A DNA stretch of 20,376 bases from CAVSWN01 sp046728115 (GCA_046728115.1 JBKPDW010000446.1:1-20376), one strand, 5' to 3'. Positions 1-8,033 are shown, numbered from the stretch's first letter. The notes: generated by a model not told the origin, from the sequence alone. Numbers and translations are program-made.

Positions 1-2
1 TT

Positions 3-740
3 GTCGGCATGCTTTCTGGCTCCTCGACGAACGCACCGCAGAGCGATGCTCCGGCACGCGGTCATTATTCAGCGCCCCTTCGCTACGACGGCCGGTTCAC
101 TCTTGTCCGGCTGCGCTGGGGCGCCGACCTCCCCTCTCCGCGCGGTGGTTTCGGCTTTCAAGACGCGTGGAGTCACGATTACCCGCGAGCGGAGCAGAAC
201 CTCTCGGCGATCATCCGCGAGCTTACGTACCTCGACATCCACGACGACGGCAACGAGATTCTGACGCTCGACGATCCGGATCTGTTCAAGTACCCGATCG
301 CGCTCATGTGGGAGCCTGGATTCTGGACGCTCACCGACCGCGAAGCAGAGTCGTTTCGCGCCTACCTGCTGAAGGGCGGCTTCGCGATCTTCGAGGACTT
401 TGACGGCACCACGCAGTGGGCCAACTTCGAGGCGCAAATGCACCGAGTGCTCCCCGAGGGCCGGCTCATGCGTCTCGACAGCTCGCATCAGATCTTCAAC
501 GCGTTCTTTCCGATTAAGGACATCGACGCGATCGTCCACCCGACGTCGCACATCCGGCCGAGCTACTACGGCATTTTCGAGGACAACGATCCGTCAAGGC
601 GGCTCATCGTCGTGGCCAATTATGATAACGACGTGCCGGAGTACTGGGAGCGGTCCGGCCAAGGACTCTTTCCGTTCGACACCTCAAATGAAGCGTACAA
701 GCTCGGCGTGAACTACATGATTTACGGACTGAACCACTGA
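3..740 (+). CDS. DUF4159 domain protein, 5' end probably outside the window
   Basis: The frame is open to the left edge, so the first ATG in view (position 9) may not be the true start. The 243 residues in view match the DUF4159 family as I remember it: an N-terminal 'RYDGRFTLVRLRWG', the block 'DYPRAEQNLSAIIRELT', the hallmark 'YPIALMWEPGFWTLTDREAE', then 'LRGGF'-type residues 'LLKGGFAIFEDFDG', and a C-terminal 'NEAYKLGVNYMIYGLNH'. The domain is related to glutamine-amidotransferase-like folds found in large membrane proteins of Acidobacteria, Planctomycetes and Bacteroidetes; its biochemical role is unknown. No membrane segment is visible in this part. A stem-loop follows six bases after the stop, consistent with the end of a transcription unit. 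The family call is fairly sure; the function is not. Confidence 0.8.
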   Translation, partial: VGMLSGSSTNAPQSDAPARGHYSAPLRYDGRFTLVRLRWGADLPSPRGGFGFQDAWSHDYPRAEQNLSAIIRELTYLDIHDDGNEILTLDDPDLFKYPIALMWEPGFWTLTDREAESFRAYLLKGGFAIFEDFDGTTQWANFEAQMHRVLPEGRLMRLDSSHQIFNAFFPIKDIDAIVHPTSHIRPSYYGIFEDNDPSRRLIVVANYDNDVPEYWERSGQGLFPFDTSNEAYKLGVNYMIYGLNH

Positions 741-745
741 CTGTC

Positions 746-764
746 ATCGGGCGTTCGACCCGAT
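746..764 (+). terminator. Stem-loop after the DUF4159 gene
   Basis: ATCGGG (746-751) pairs perfectly with CCCGAT (759-764) around a 7-nt loop containing TTCG. It begins six bases after the stop codon. No T-run follows, so it may be a weak intrinsic terminator or a 3' protective hairpin. Confidence 0.35.
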
Positions 765-830
765 CGCCGACGGCTGCCTACTGAAAACTCGATTGTGCGG
801 GAGGTCCATTCCGGACATATGGGTGACAGA

Positions 831-1230
831 TTATTCCGAGCACACAGGTAACACTTTCGGGCCGAACGGATTCTCGATCGGCTCCAGCCGGCACGTCTCG
901 TCGTCGAAGTAGCCCAAATCGTAGTGCATGAAGGTGACGAGCCAGATCCGCTCGCCCACTTGGGTCACGCCGACGTTCTGTCCTGCGAAGACGTGGCTGA
1001 GATTCACCTTCCGGCCTTGAAACACATCCGCCCGCAATGCGTGACGATGATGGTGTGGTCGTGAAACGGGTACATCAGGTCCTCGAGGCCGCGATACACG
1101 CGCGAGGAGCGGGCGTACAGGTCGGCGCCCGCGACGGTGAACCGCGAGCTTGAGGCGCTCTGCCGCGCGTTCACCCTCTCGGTCCAGCACAAGCTGATTT
1201 CGTCCAGGCCGCTCATCGAGCGGGCGGCGC
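831..1230 (-). pseudogene. Decayed IS481-type transposase, C-terminal remnant with frameshift
   Basis: The minus strand encodes the C-terminal end of an integrase-core (IS481-like) transposase in two frames. One frame gives 'YRGLEDLMYPFHDHTIIV' and 'THCGRMCF' (about 1040-1130) and ends at a TGA at 1004. The other continues with 'KVNLSHVFAGQNVGV', 'IWLVTFMHYDLGYFD' and 'ETCRLEPIENPFGPKVLP' to a TAA at 831. The join needs a frameshift near 1010-1020. In intact relatives the PFHD, YDLGYFD and NPFGPKV blocks lie in one frame at the extreme C-terminus. The DDE catalytic core is absent. The GGTGACAG-containing stretch at about 795-830 just past the stop resembles the terminal repeats I recall for such elements, but no partner end is present. 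This is a dead fragment. Confidence 0.75.
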
Positions 1231-1364
1231 GCAATCTTCACGCCCTTGGCCTTCTCGCCAATCTGGATCGCGAGCTGCCGCTTGGCCTCGTCCTTGTCCG
1301 TCGTGTGGACGTTGCGGCAAGCGCCCCTCGAGGCTCAGCGCGGAGCTCATCTTTTCCGCTCGGG

Positions 1365-1370
1365 TATACT
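1365..1370 (+). promoter_or_regulatory. Possible -10 element of the sensor kinase gene
   Basis: TATACT (5 of 6 matches to TATAAT) lies 28 bases before the proposed GTG start, in otherwise GC-rich sequence. No convincing -35 hexamer is visible at 16-18 bp spacing, so this is only a suggestion and would imply an activator or a weak promoter. Confidence 0.2.
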
Positions 1371-1398
1371 CGACCACCTCCTCGAACAGAGTGACGGA

Positions 1399-4300
1399 GT
1401 GCCTGGGCTTACCCGATCGGGCATCGCTTTCGCGATTCGCGCGGCGGCCGTGTGCCTGGCGGTGGCCGGAGACGCGCACGGCGAGCAGCTGCCGATGCGA
1501 ACCTACGGATCGGCCGACGGTCTCTTGAGTGATTACGTGACCGGGCTCCGGTCCGACTCCCGCGGGTTCCTGTGGTTCGGTGCGGCGGACGGGGTCAGCC
1601 GCTTCGACGGAGAGCGCTTCGTCACCTACGGCCGCAAAGAAGGTCTGCCTGCGGCCACGGCGAACGACTTTCTCGACGATCGCCGCGGCGTACTGTGGAT
1701 CGCGACCAATGGCGCCGGTGTCGTGCGATTCGACCCGTCCCAGCCGTCATCGGCTCCCATGCCCGGCCGGCGAACGTTGTTCACGCCGTTCGCCGTTGGC
1801 AACGAGCACTTATCGAACCGGGTCAACGTATTGCACGAGGACCGATCGGGACGGATGTGGGCGGCGACTGACGGCGGCCTCTTTCGAAGCGATCGACCGG
1901 GCAGCTCTCCATTTGTCCCGATCGCACTCGAGGTGCCCGGCGTGCCCGATCGGCAGCTCCAGATCCTCGCGTTGATTGCCGATGCCAACGACGATCTGTG
2001 GCTTGGCACCTCGGCTGGCGTGCTTCACTACACGGCGGACGGACATTCGGTCCTGTACGTCGACGACACGTCGCGTGGTCTGCCGCTCGTCGTCTCCATA
2101 GCGCGCGATCGCGCCGGCCTCGTCTGGGCTGCGCGGCACGACGGTCTGCTCGCCGTTCGTCCGCTGCGCGCGCCGCCGTCGGATGCGCGGCTGCACGTCG
2201 TGCGGCTCGGTCACCAGTGTGAAGCCCACCCTGGCGATGACATTCCGTTGCCGTCGGCGGAAGCGACATCGTGCCTCTACTCGGCGGCCAGCGGGCTCGC
2301 CCACAGCGACATCCGGGCCGTGTATCTCGATTCATCGGGGCATCTGCAGATCGGGATGCTCGGTCCGAGCGTGTCGGAGTACGACGGCCGTCGATTCCGA
2401 ACACGACTCGCGGTCAAAGGCCAGTACACCTGGGTGAACGCGTTCGCGGAGGACATCGATGGAAATCTCTGGGCGGCGACGGCGGAGGGGGCGATCCGAA
2501 TCGCGCGGCAGGGACTTGTCGCCTTCGGTCCCGACGACGGCCTGCCGGCGCGTTCGATCATCGGCGCGTCCGAGGATGCGAGCGGGTCGTTGTACGCGTG
2601 GACGAAGACCGGGGAGATTTACCGGTTCGACGGTCGTCGATTCTGGCGGGTTCGGTTATCGCTGCCTGGAAGACTGCACGGATCGAGCTGGGGCGGCAAG
2701 AACGTCGCCGTGAGGGATTCGCACGGCGATTGGTGGATCCGCACGCGGGATGGCGTCTATCGAGTTCGGCCGGGTCGCCAGGCGAGGTTGTTCACGACGG
2801 CCGATGGACTGCCCGGGAACGACGTCACCGGCGTGTTCGAAGATCGTCACGGCGACATGTGGATTGCTGCGATGTCGGTTCGGGGCGAAGAGCTGGTTCG
2901 GTGGGATCGGGCGTCGGAACGCATTCGAGCCTTCGAGGCGGCGACGGCGCTGCCACGGTTCGTCGAGCCGATCGCGTTCGTCCAGGATCGTGCGGGCTCG
3001 GTCTGGGTCGGGCTGCGCAGCGGCGGCCTCCTCAGGTACCGCGACGGCCGGTTCCGAGTCTTCGGGGAGCGTGACGGGATTCCAGGTTCGGTGGGCGACC
3101 TGTACGTCGATCGGTCGGGCCGGCTCTGGGGATCGAGCCACGGCGTCATCCGCATCGATCGGCCGGGCGCCGACACGCTCTCCATTACGCGGTACACGAC
3201 CGAGGACGGACTCTCGAGCGACATCGTCACCTGCTTCGCGGAGGATCGGCTCGGGCACATGTACTTCGGCACGAATCGAGGCGTCGATCGCCTCCACCTC
3301 GCCACCGGCGTGCTCCGACACCTCGACCCGGCCGCCGGTTTGTCGGGTATCGTGCTCTCGGCGATGACCGACCACGCGGGCAATATCTGGTTCGCCACGT
3401 GGCGAGGTCTTCTACGGTACTCACCGCTCGAGGACGCGTCGCCGAAACCGCCGAGCGCTCTCATCGAAGCGCTTCAGGTCGCGGGCGTCCGGTACGCGGT
3501 CTCGGAATTGGGCACGCGCGAGATCGGGCACCTCACGCTCGGACCATTTCAGAATCATCTGCAAGTCGACTTCTTCGGCCTCGGTTCGAGCACGGGCGGC
3601 CAGTTGCGGTACCAGTACCGGCTGGAAGGAACCCAGAATGGCTGGAGCGCGCCCGCCGAGCAGCGGTCGGTGGTGCTCGCGGGACTCGCGCCGGGCAGTT
3701 ACCGATTCGCCGTGCGCGCCGTCACGCCCGCGGGCCTTGCCAGCACCGAGGCGGCCGTGGTGTCTTTCACGATCCTGCCGCCATTGTACGCGCGGTGGTG
3801 GTTCATCGCGCTGGGCGCAGGGTTCGTGCTCGCTGGCACCGTGGCACTGTACCGATTTCGCGTCGCCCAGTTGCTGCGCCTCGAGCGCGTGCGATCACGG
3901 ATTGCCACCGATCTGCACGACGACGTCGGAAGCGGCCTGTCGCGAGTAGCCATCCTCTCGGAAGTGGTGCGGCAACGAATCGGTCGGGAGACCGCCGCCT
4001 CGGATGTCGCCGAACCGCTGTCGCGCATCGCGGAGACCTCCCGCGAGCTCGTCGACACGATGGACGACATCGTCTGGGCGATCAATCCGGAGCGGGACAC
4101 GCTGAGCGATCTCGTGTATCACATGCGCCGATTCACGCAGGACATGCTCGGCGCGAGCGAGATCGAGCTGGTATTCAGGGCGCCTGACTCCTCCGACCAG
4201 CTGACGCTCGGTCCGGATTTGCGGCGTGAAGTCTTCCTGATCCTGAAGGAAAGCGTGACGAACGTCGCGAAGCACGCCAGGTGCCGCAGAGTCGAGGTCG

Positions 4301-4512
4301 ATTTTGCCGCCGATCGTCACCGGCTCCACCTGCAGATCGCCGACGATGGCCGGGGGTTCGAGCCGTCGCGCGAGACCGACGGTGATGGGCTGGCCAGCAT
4401 GCGCCGCCGCGTCAAAGCGCTCGGCGGCCGGCTGGAGGTCCACACCGCGCCGGGTCGTGGCACCGTGGTCAGCCTCGATGTCGACCGGGTTGGGCGCCTC
4501 GCGCTTCATTAG
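1399..4512 (+). CDS. Two-component sensor histidine kinase with periplasmic propeller repeats
   Basis: A 1037-residue membrane sensor. I choose GTG 1399 because it puts a signal-like hydrophobic stretch (about residues 9-28, 'IAFAIRAAAVCLAVAG') at the N-terminus; the open frame begins further upstream (1246) but that part is arginine/leucine-rich and antisense to the transposase debris. Residues about 35-710 hold roughly 14 two-component-propeller repeats of the type 'LWFGAADGVSRFDG', 'LWIATNGAGVVRFD', 'LWAATAEGAIRIA' and 'IWFATWRGLLRYS', enough for two seven-bladed propellers. A Y_Y_Y domain follows ('LRYQYRLEGTQNGW', 'GSYRFAVRA'), then one membrane helix (about 800-821). The HisKA_3 box is 'IATDLHDDVGSGLSR' with H840 as the likely phosphorylated residue, and the HATPase domain shows N955 in 'KESVTNVAKHA' and 'DDGRGF' at 982-987. 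It should phosphorylate the regulator 28 bp downstream. The ligand is unknown. Confidence 0.9.
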   Translation: MPGLTRSGIAFAIRAAAVCLAVAGDAHGEQLPMRTYGSADGLLSDYVTGLRSDSRGFLWFGAADGVSRFDGERFVTYGRKEGLPAATANDFLDDRRGVLWIATNGAGVVRFDPSQPSSAPMPGRRTLFTPFAVGNEHLSNRVNVLHEDRSGRMWAATDGGLFRSDRPGSSPFVPIALEVPGVPDRQLQILALIADANDDLWLGTSAGVLHYTADGHSVLYVDDTSRGLPLVVSIARDRAGLVWAARHDGLLAVRPLRAPPSDARLHVVRLGHQCEAHPGDDIPLPSAEATSCLYSAASGLAHSDIRAVYLDSSGHLQIGMLGPSVSEYDGRRFRTRLAVKGQYTWVNAFAEDIDGNLWAATAEGAIRIARQGLVAFGPDDGLPARSIIGASEDASGSLYAWTKTGEIYRFDGRRFWRVRLSLPGRLHGSSWGGKNVAVRDSHGDWWIRTRDGVYRVRPGRQARLFTTADGLPGNDVTGVFEDRHGDMWIAAMSVRGEELVRWDRASERIRAFEAATALPRFVEPIAFVQDRAGSVWVGLRSGGLLRYRDGRFRVFGERDGIPGSVGDLYVDRSGRLWGSSHGVIRIDRPGADTLSITRYTTEDGLSSDIVTCFAEDRLGHMYFGTNRGVDRLHLATGVLRHLDPAAGLSGIVLSAMTDHAGNIWFATWRGLLRYSPLEDASPKPPSALIEALQVAGVRYAVSELGTREIGHLTLGPFQNHLQVDFFGLGSSTGGQLRYQYRLEGTQNGWSAPAEQRSVVLAGLAPGSYRFAVRAVTPAGLASTEAAVVSFTILPPLYARWWFIALGAGFVLAGTVALYRFRVAQLLRLERVRSRIATDLHDDVGSGLSRVAILSEVVRQRIGRETAASDVAEPLSRIAETSRELVDTMDDIVWAINPERDTLSDLVYHMRRFTQDMLGASEIELVFRAPDSSDQLTLGPDLRREVFLILKESVTNVAKHARCRRVEVDFAADRHRLHLQIADDGRGFEPSRETDGDGLASMRRRVKALGGRLEVHTAPGRGTVVSLDVDRVGRLALH

Positions 4513-4525
4513 CTCGACCGTTTGA

Positions 4526-4541
4526 CTACACGCGTATGTAG
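4526..4541 (+). promoter_or_regulatory. Dyad CTACA-N6-TGTAG, candidate operator
   Basis: A 5-bp perfect inverted repeat (CTACA 4526-4530, TGTAG 4537-4541) with a 6-bp spacer lies between the kinase stop and the regulator, overlapping the first possible start codon. The flanking TGA is also shared with a second copy at 5288-5306. Over 19 bases the two sites match at 15 positions. Spacing and symmetry suit a NarL/LuxR dimer, but binding is inference. Confidence 0.4.
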
Positions 4542-5242
4542 TGATGAACACGCGGCAGGCACGATACGCTCCGGATGTGGAGCAGGCCGGCGGCTCGACC
4601 GAGCGCGAGTTAGTCACCGTCGTCACGATCGAGGATCAGCGCGAGATTCGGGAAGGGCTCGCCGTGTTGATTGACGCGACCGACGGGTACAAGTGCGTCG
4701 GCCGGTACCGCTCGATGGAAGAGGCGCTGGCGTCCATGGGTCCGACGGCCCCTCGGGTCGCTCTCGTCGACATCGGCCTGCCAGGCATGTCTGGCATCGA
4801 CGGGATCAAGCGGCTCAAAGAGCGTTACCCGGCTCTCGCGATTCTGGTGCTCACCGTCTACAACGACGATGCGCGGATCTTTGCGGCGTTGTGTGCCGGG
4901 GCATGCGGATACCTTCTGAAGAAGACGCCGCCGGCACGGCTGCTCGAGAATCTACGCGAAGCCGTTGACGGCGGCTCACCCATTTCGCCTGAGATTGCGC
5001 GCCGCGTCATCACGCTGTTTCGTGATGTACGCCCGCCGGAGGACGCCGGGTGCGACTTGACGCCGCATGAAACGCGCCTGCTCCGGAAACTGGTCGAGGG
5101 GCACAACTTCAAGAGCATCGCGCAGGAATTCGGCATCACCACGCATGGGGTGTCGTTTCACATGCGCCGCGTCTACGAGAAGCTGCAGGTGCACTCGAAA
5201 TCCGAAGCCGTCGCGAAAGCGCTCAAGAGCCGTCTCGTCTAG
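4541..5242 (+). CDS. NarL/LuxR-family response regulator
   Basis: A 233-residue regulator, partner of the kinase that ends 28 bp upstream. The receiver domain (about 25-142) shows the acidic pair E31-D32, the phosphoacceptor D77 in 'VALVDIGLPGMSG', T105 in 'ILVLTVYND' and K127 in 'GYLLKKTP'. The C-terminal HTH (about 172-233) has 'LTPHETRLLRKLVEG' and 'GITTHGVSFHMRRVYEKLQVHSKSEAVAKAL', shown here in two overlapping parts of the LuxR fold. The start is uncertain: GTG 4541 and ATG 4544 have no ribosome binding site and overlap the dyad, while GTG 4577 (residue 13) would leave the receiver intact and free the dyad as an upstream site. It most likely regulates itself and the downstream exported protein, given the shared dyad. 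Confidence 0.92.
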   Translation: MMNTRQARYAPDVEQAGGSTERELVTVVTIEDQREIREGLAVLIDATDGYKCVGRYRSMEEALASMGPTAPRVALVDIGLPGMSGIDGIKRLKERYPALAILVLTVYNDDARIFAALCAGACGYLLKKTPPARLLENLREAVDGGSPISPEIARRVITLFRDVRPPEDAGCDLTPHETRLLRKLVEGHNFKSIAQEFGITTHGVSFHMRRVYEKLQVHSKSEAVAKALKSRLV

Positions 5243-5248
5243 CGAATC

Positions 5249-5262
5249 GCCGCCATTGCGGC
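5249..5262 (+). terminator. Hairpin after the response regulator gene
   Basis: GCCGC (5249-5253), loop CATT, GCGGC (5258-5262): a perfect 5-bp stem seven bases past the stop. There is no T-run, so termination would be weak or Rho-assisted. Confidence 0.3.
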
Positions 5263-5287
5263 TGGCCCTCAGCATTCCCTCTCATTC

Positions 5288-5306
5288 CTACACACGCGTG
5301 CAGTGA
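5288..5306 (+). promoter_or_regulatory. Second dyad CTACA-N6-TGCAGTGA before the exported protein
   Basis: CTACA (5288-5292) and TGCAG (5299-5303) form a near-perfect inverted repeat with the same 6-bp spacer as the site at 4526, followed by the same TGA. The spacer is CACGCG, and CACGCGTG within the site is itself palindromic. A possible -10 (TATTCT, 5326-5331) lies 22 bp beyond, which would put the dyad next to or over the -35 region, the usual place for an activator. The ATG is at 5358. Confidence 0.4.
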
Positions 5307-5357
5307 CCGCACACATCGCGGCGCCTATTCTCCAGCCCGGAGGCAAGGAGAAACACC

Positions 5358-7307
5358 ATGATGAAGGAATCGCGCAGAGACAAGCGGCCGCTGAAGACGT
5401 TCGCCACGCTCACGTGCATCGCCGCGGGCCTGCTGCAGGCGGGCACCACATCGATCGCGGCGCAAGCCGGCAGCCGCACGGCAATCCTCGACAACGCACG
5501 CACCGCGTCGCCGCGGGTCCATCTGGAGATCATCGATCTCGTGGCGCCGACCGTCATCGAGCTGCGCCGTCAATTCGCGGTCACGTTCACGGCCGCTGAT
5601 GTCGACGGCGTCGGCACGGTTCGCGTCCAGTTCGGAGACGAGGTTCAGTGGTTGAGCGGGCAGGGATTGAAGGTGTTCAACGGCGTGGCGCCGTTCGAGA
5701 CCACGGGACTCGGAGTGTTCCAGGTGAGCGCGACGGTCTACGGCATCGGTGGAAGAACCTCGGGACCGACGTGGGTCCAGGACGTCACGGTCATCGCCAC
5801 GGATCCGAACTTCGATTACACGCTGGCGCCAGTCAAGGACGTGACGCCAGGATACACGGATCAAACCGGCGGAACGACGCCGGTTCAGAATCCGTTCGTC
5901 GGAATCGACAAGACCCCATGGTGGAAACAGTATCAGAGCAAGTTCGCCAAGCCCCGGTTCGACTGGGTCAACTCGTGCGGGGGCTTCGCTTCGACAATCA
6001 CGCCGAACGGCGAGGTGCTGCACTGCTGGCTCGCGTTTCATCCAGAGGTTCGCAAACACCTCATCTGGGAATACATCGATTACGGGCCGCTGGACCCGCT
6101 CGGCACGCTGACGGGCCAGGCGGCGCCAGCCGTGTGGGAGGACTGGAGCGACTTCGATCGCGCGCTGCTCGACGCGGCGTTCTACCACGCGTACCTGTAT
6201 CTCGACAGCGGGGCGACGGCGTTTGGCGGCCCCGTGCTGCCCGATGCGCCCGACAATCAGATCCTGCTCGCCGACGACGAATCTGACGTCACTTTCTTCA
6301 GCGAGTTCGACGCGAAGCGCATGTACATGGCGACGGTCGCGCATTCGCTCGCCCTCGAGATCGGCGGGTTCGTGCCGTGGTCGATCACGACCTACAACGA
6401 CGACGACCTCGACGTCCTGTTCAACGCCCATTATCAGGTGAAGGTCGAATACGATACGTGGACGATCAACGGGGTGGACCGCAGCTACCTTGGCTATCGA
6501 CCGGGTCAGATCAACGTCAGCGAAGCGCCGCCGGTCACGACGTTCAACTGGCTCGTCGCCAACAACATCATCGGCCCGAATCACCTGCTGACCGTCGGCC
6601 GCCTGCTCGAATGGGGTCGCGCTCATCAGATTCATGAAGGGCTCAGCTCCGCCTCGCCGCTCTGGGCGTACAGGGCCAATCTGGCGCTGCTGCAGCAGGC
6701 CATCTGGCAGTATCGGGGCATGTCGCCCGCTGTTCGCGTGATGAACCTCACGACCTTCGTCGATCCGTTCACGGGTCACACCTATGGACCGGGACCCACA
6801 GGGTGGACGCAAAACGGGTGTCAGGGAGAAGGCGAGTTCCTCCAAGTGGTACTGCGAGCCGCGAACATCCCGGTTGTGCAGATGGACATCATCCCCGGCG
6901 GTGGACACTCCACGGCGCTCTTCCGAACGCTCGGCATGATGATGGGCCACGGCGACGATGTGTACGACGTCCGGCTCGCGGCAGCGACGCCGATGGCACC
7001 GGGCGAGGCCATTCTCATCTCGATCGCGACGTTCAACGCGTGGTTTCAATCCCCCGGCCTACCGACGTACTTCAATCTGTACCGTGCCTTGTACGAGGTC
7101 GAGCTGAAGTACCTGTCCAACCGTCTATTGGAGAAGTACTGCTCCGATCAGGCGACCGGGCAGACGCACGCGTCCGGCGACGTCTACGCGGAGTTTCTGG
7201 GCTACGACGGGATCACGCATTTCTATACGGTCCAGGAGCTCGAGGCGGTGAACCTCTGGGACAACCTGAAGGTGAAGGCCGGAAAACTTGGTTACTGCAA
7301 GCCCTGA
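5358..7307 (+). CDS. Exported protein with transglutaminase-like Cys-His-Asp motif
   Basis: A 649-residue protein started at ATG 5358 because AAGGAG lies 7 bases upstream. The N-terminus (KESRRDKRPLK then a hydrophobic stretch to about 35, 'SIAAQAG') looks like a signal peptide. Residues about 52-148 read as an Ig-like beta domain ('IDLVAPTVIEL', 'GVFQVSATVYGIGG'). Residues about 180-460 are aromatic-rich and unfamiliar. Residues 484-534 contain 'TQNGCQGEGEFLQVVLRAAN', then 'IPVVQMDIIPGGGHSTALF' and 'MGHGDDVYD'. Cys488, His517 and Asp533/534 are spaced and set like the catalytic triad of transglutaminase-like cysteine hydrolases ('GxCxxxAxxxxxxLRAxGIPA ... H ... D'). It could be a peptidase, a crosslinking enzyme or an inactive relative. 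I do not recognise the full-length family. The preceding two-component pair and shared dyad suggest it is their target. Confidence 0.75.
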   Translation: MMKESRRDKRPLKTFATLTCIAAGLLQAGTTSIAAQAGSRTAILDNARTASPRVHLEIIDLVAPTVIELRRQFAVTFTAADVDGVGTVRVQFGDEVQWLSGQGLKVFNGVAPFETTGLGVFQVSATVYGIGGRTSGPTWVQDVTVIATDPNFDYTLAPVKDVTPGYTDQTGGTTPVQNPFVGIDKTPWWKQYQSKFAKPRFDWVNSCGGFASTITPNGEVLHCWLAFHPEVRKHLIWEYIDYGPLDPLGTLTGQAAPAVWEDWSDFDRALLDAAFYHAYLYLDSGATAFGGPVLPDAPDNQILLADDESDVTFFSEFDAKRMYMATVAHSLALEIGGFVPWSITTYNDDDLDVLFNAHYQVKVEYDTWTINGVDRSYLGYRPGQINVSEAPPVTTFNWLVANNIIGPNHLLTVGRLLEWGRAHQIHEGLSSASPLWAYRANLALLQQAIWQYRGMSPAVRVMNLTTFVDPFTGHTYGPGPTGWTQNGCQGEGEFLQVVLRAANIPVVQMDIIPGGGHSTALFRTLGMMMGHGDDVYDVRLAAATPMAPGEAILISIATFNAWFQSPGLPTYFNLYRALYEVELKYLSNRLLEKYCSDQATGQTHASGDVYAEFLGYDGITHFYTVQELEAVNLWDNLKVKAGKLGYCKP

Positions 7308-7345
7308 GTCGCTACAGGAGGAAGCTCTCGAATTGCCGGCCGTGA

Positions 7346-7357
7346 GCACGCGCGTGC
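7346..7357. other. Perfect 12-bp palindrome GCACGCGCGTGC
   Basis: A self-complementary GC-rich 12-mer in the otherwise featureless 7308-7573 gap, 39 bases past the exported-protein stop. It has no T-run. It could be a simple protein-binding palindrome or a chance CG repeat. The rest of this gap shows nothing I can support apart from the repeat at 7451. Confidence 0.2.
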
Positions 7358-7450
7358 ACACTGAAGTCGATGCACGCGCGGGCTCTGCCGCGCACGAACA
7401 ATTGCATCGTGTCCCGAGCTCAGTCCAATCCTCAGCGGCTGCTGAGATTG

Positions 7451-7491
7451 CGGAGAATTCGAGTTCGGACGGAGTATTTGCGAATCACAGC
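7451..7491 (+). repeat. Imperfect direct repeat, copy 1
   Basis: Aligns with 9549-9588 at about 32 of 41 positions with one gap. The core (7466-7487, CGGACGGAGTATTTGCGAATCA) matches 9563-9584 at 19 of 22. Copy 2 sits just upstream of the transposase fragment, so this may be the stranded end of a related element. Confidence 0.5.
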
Positions 7492-7573
7492 CGCTGCGCC
7501 ATCTGAGATATCTCCGGACGTTTCCAACCGAACGCGCGAGCCGCAGTCTCACGTCGTCCAACTCTGACAGGCG

Positions 7574-7996
7574 TCAGCGCCGGAAGCCCTCCGGACTGGG
7601 ATCGACCGGTAACGCCGGTCGTTCCCCCTTCTCCAAACCAAAGAACTGCTCGAGTTCTGACTGTGTCAGAACCTTCGAGTACTCGGCCGCAAGTGCGCTC
7701 GTGAGTGCCGTCGCTTGCTTGCGGCGCAGCGGACGCACAACCACGCTGAGCAGATACTTGAGACCGAGCCGAAGCCGATGCGCCTCGACTCGCTCGCTGG
7801 CCGCCCAGAGCGCCTCCCGACGGGCTTCGGGGAAATCGCGGCCAAAGCGATGATCGATAGCCAAGTCGAGAGCACGGCGCCGAATCGCGCGATCCTCCGC
7901 CGGAGACGGGATCGGCGGCATTCCGCGGTGCAGTTCGACGACGCGACGATCGTACTCCTCATCGCTGAGGCGCGTTCCGTATTTCCCCTCCGGCAT
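7574..7996 (-). CDS. Hypothetical protein, 140 residues, second gene of a cassette
   Basis: I do not recognise this protein. It is charged and probably helical throughout, with 'YGTRLSDEEYDRRVVELHRG', 'PSPAEDRAIRRRALDLAIDH', 'RREALWAASERVEAHRLRLG' and a Pro-rich C-terminus. There is no Cys, no signal peptide and no sure membrane helix, though 'LGLKYLLSVVV' is a short hydrophobic run. Codon choice and residue composition look like a genuine gene and not a shadow. Its ATG is 37 bp after the stop of the Cys-rich gene at 8034, so the two are probably co-transcribed. No strong ribosome binding site precedes the start. Confidence 0.6.
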   Translation of the reverse strand: MPEGKYGTRLSDEEYDRRVVELHRGMPPIPSPAEDRAIRRRALDLAIDHRFGRDFPEARREALWAASERVEAHRLRLGLKYLLSVVVRPLRRKQATALTSALAAEYSKVLTQSELEQFFGLEKGERPALPVDPSPEGFRR

Positions 7997-8033
7997 ACGG
8001 ACAGTCTACGTCTTCTCCCCGCCCGCGTCGGCT

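Noticed and set aside
1246..1398. Upstream extension of the sensor kinase to the first ATG of the frame
   Set aside because: The extra 51 residues lie antisense to decayed minus-strand debris and would bury the signal peptide; GTG 1399 gives a normal N-terminus.
5325..7049. Long open frame (574 residues) on the minus strand opposite the exported protein
   Set aside because: Arg/Asp/Val-rich shadow of the high-GC plus-strand gene, with no domain, no ribosome binding site and no signal; the plus-strand frame has a signal peptide and conserved motif.
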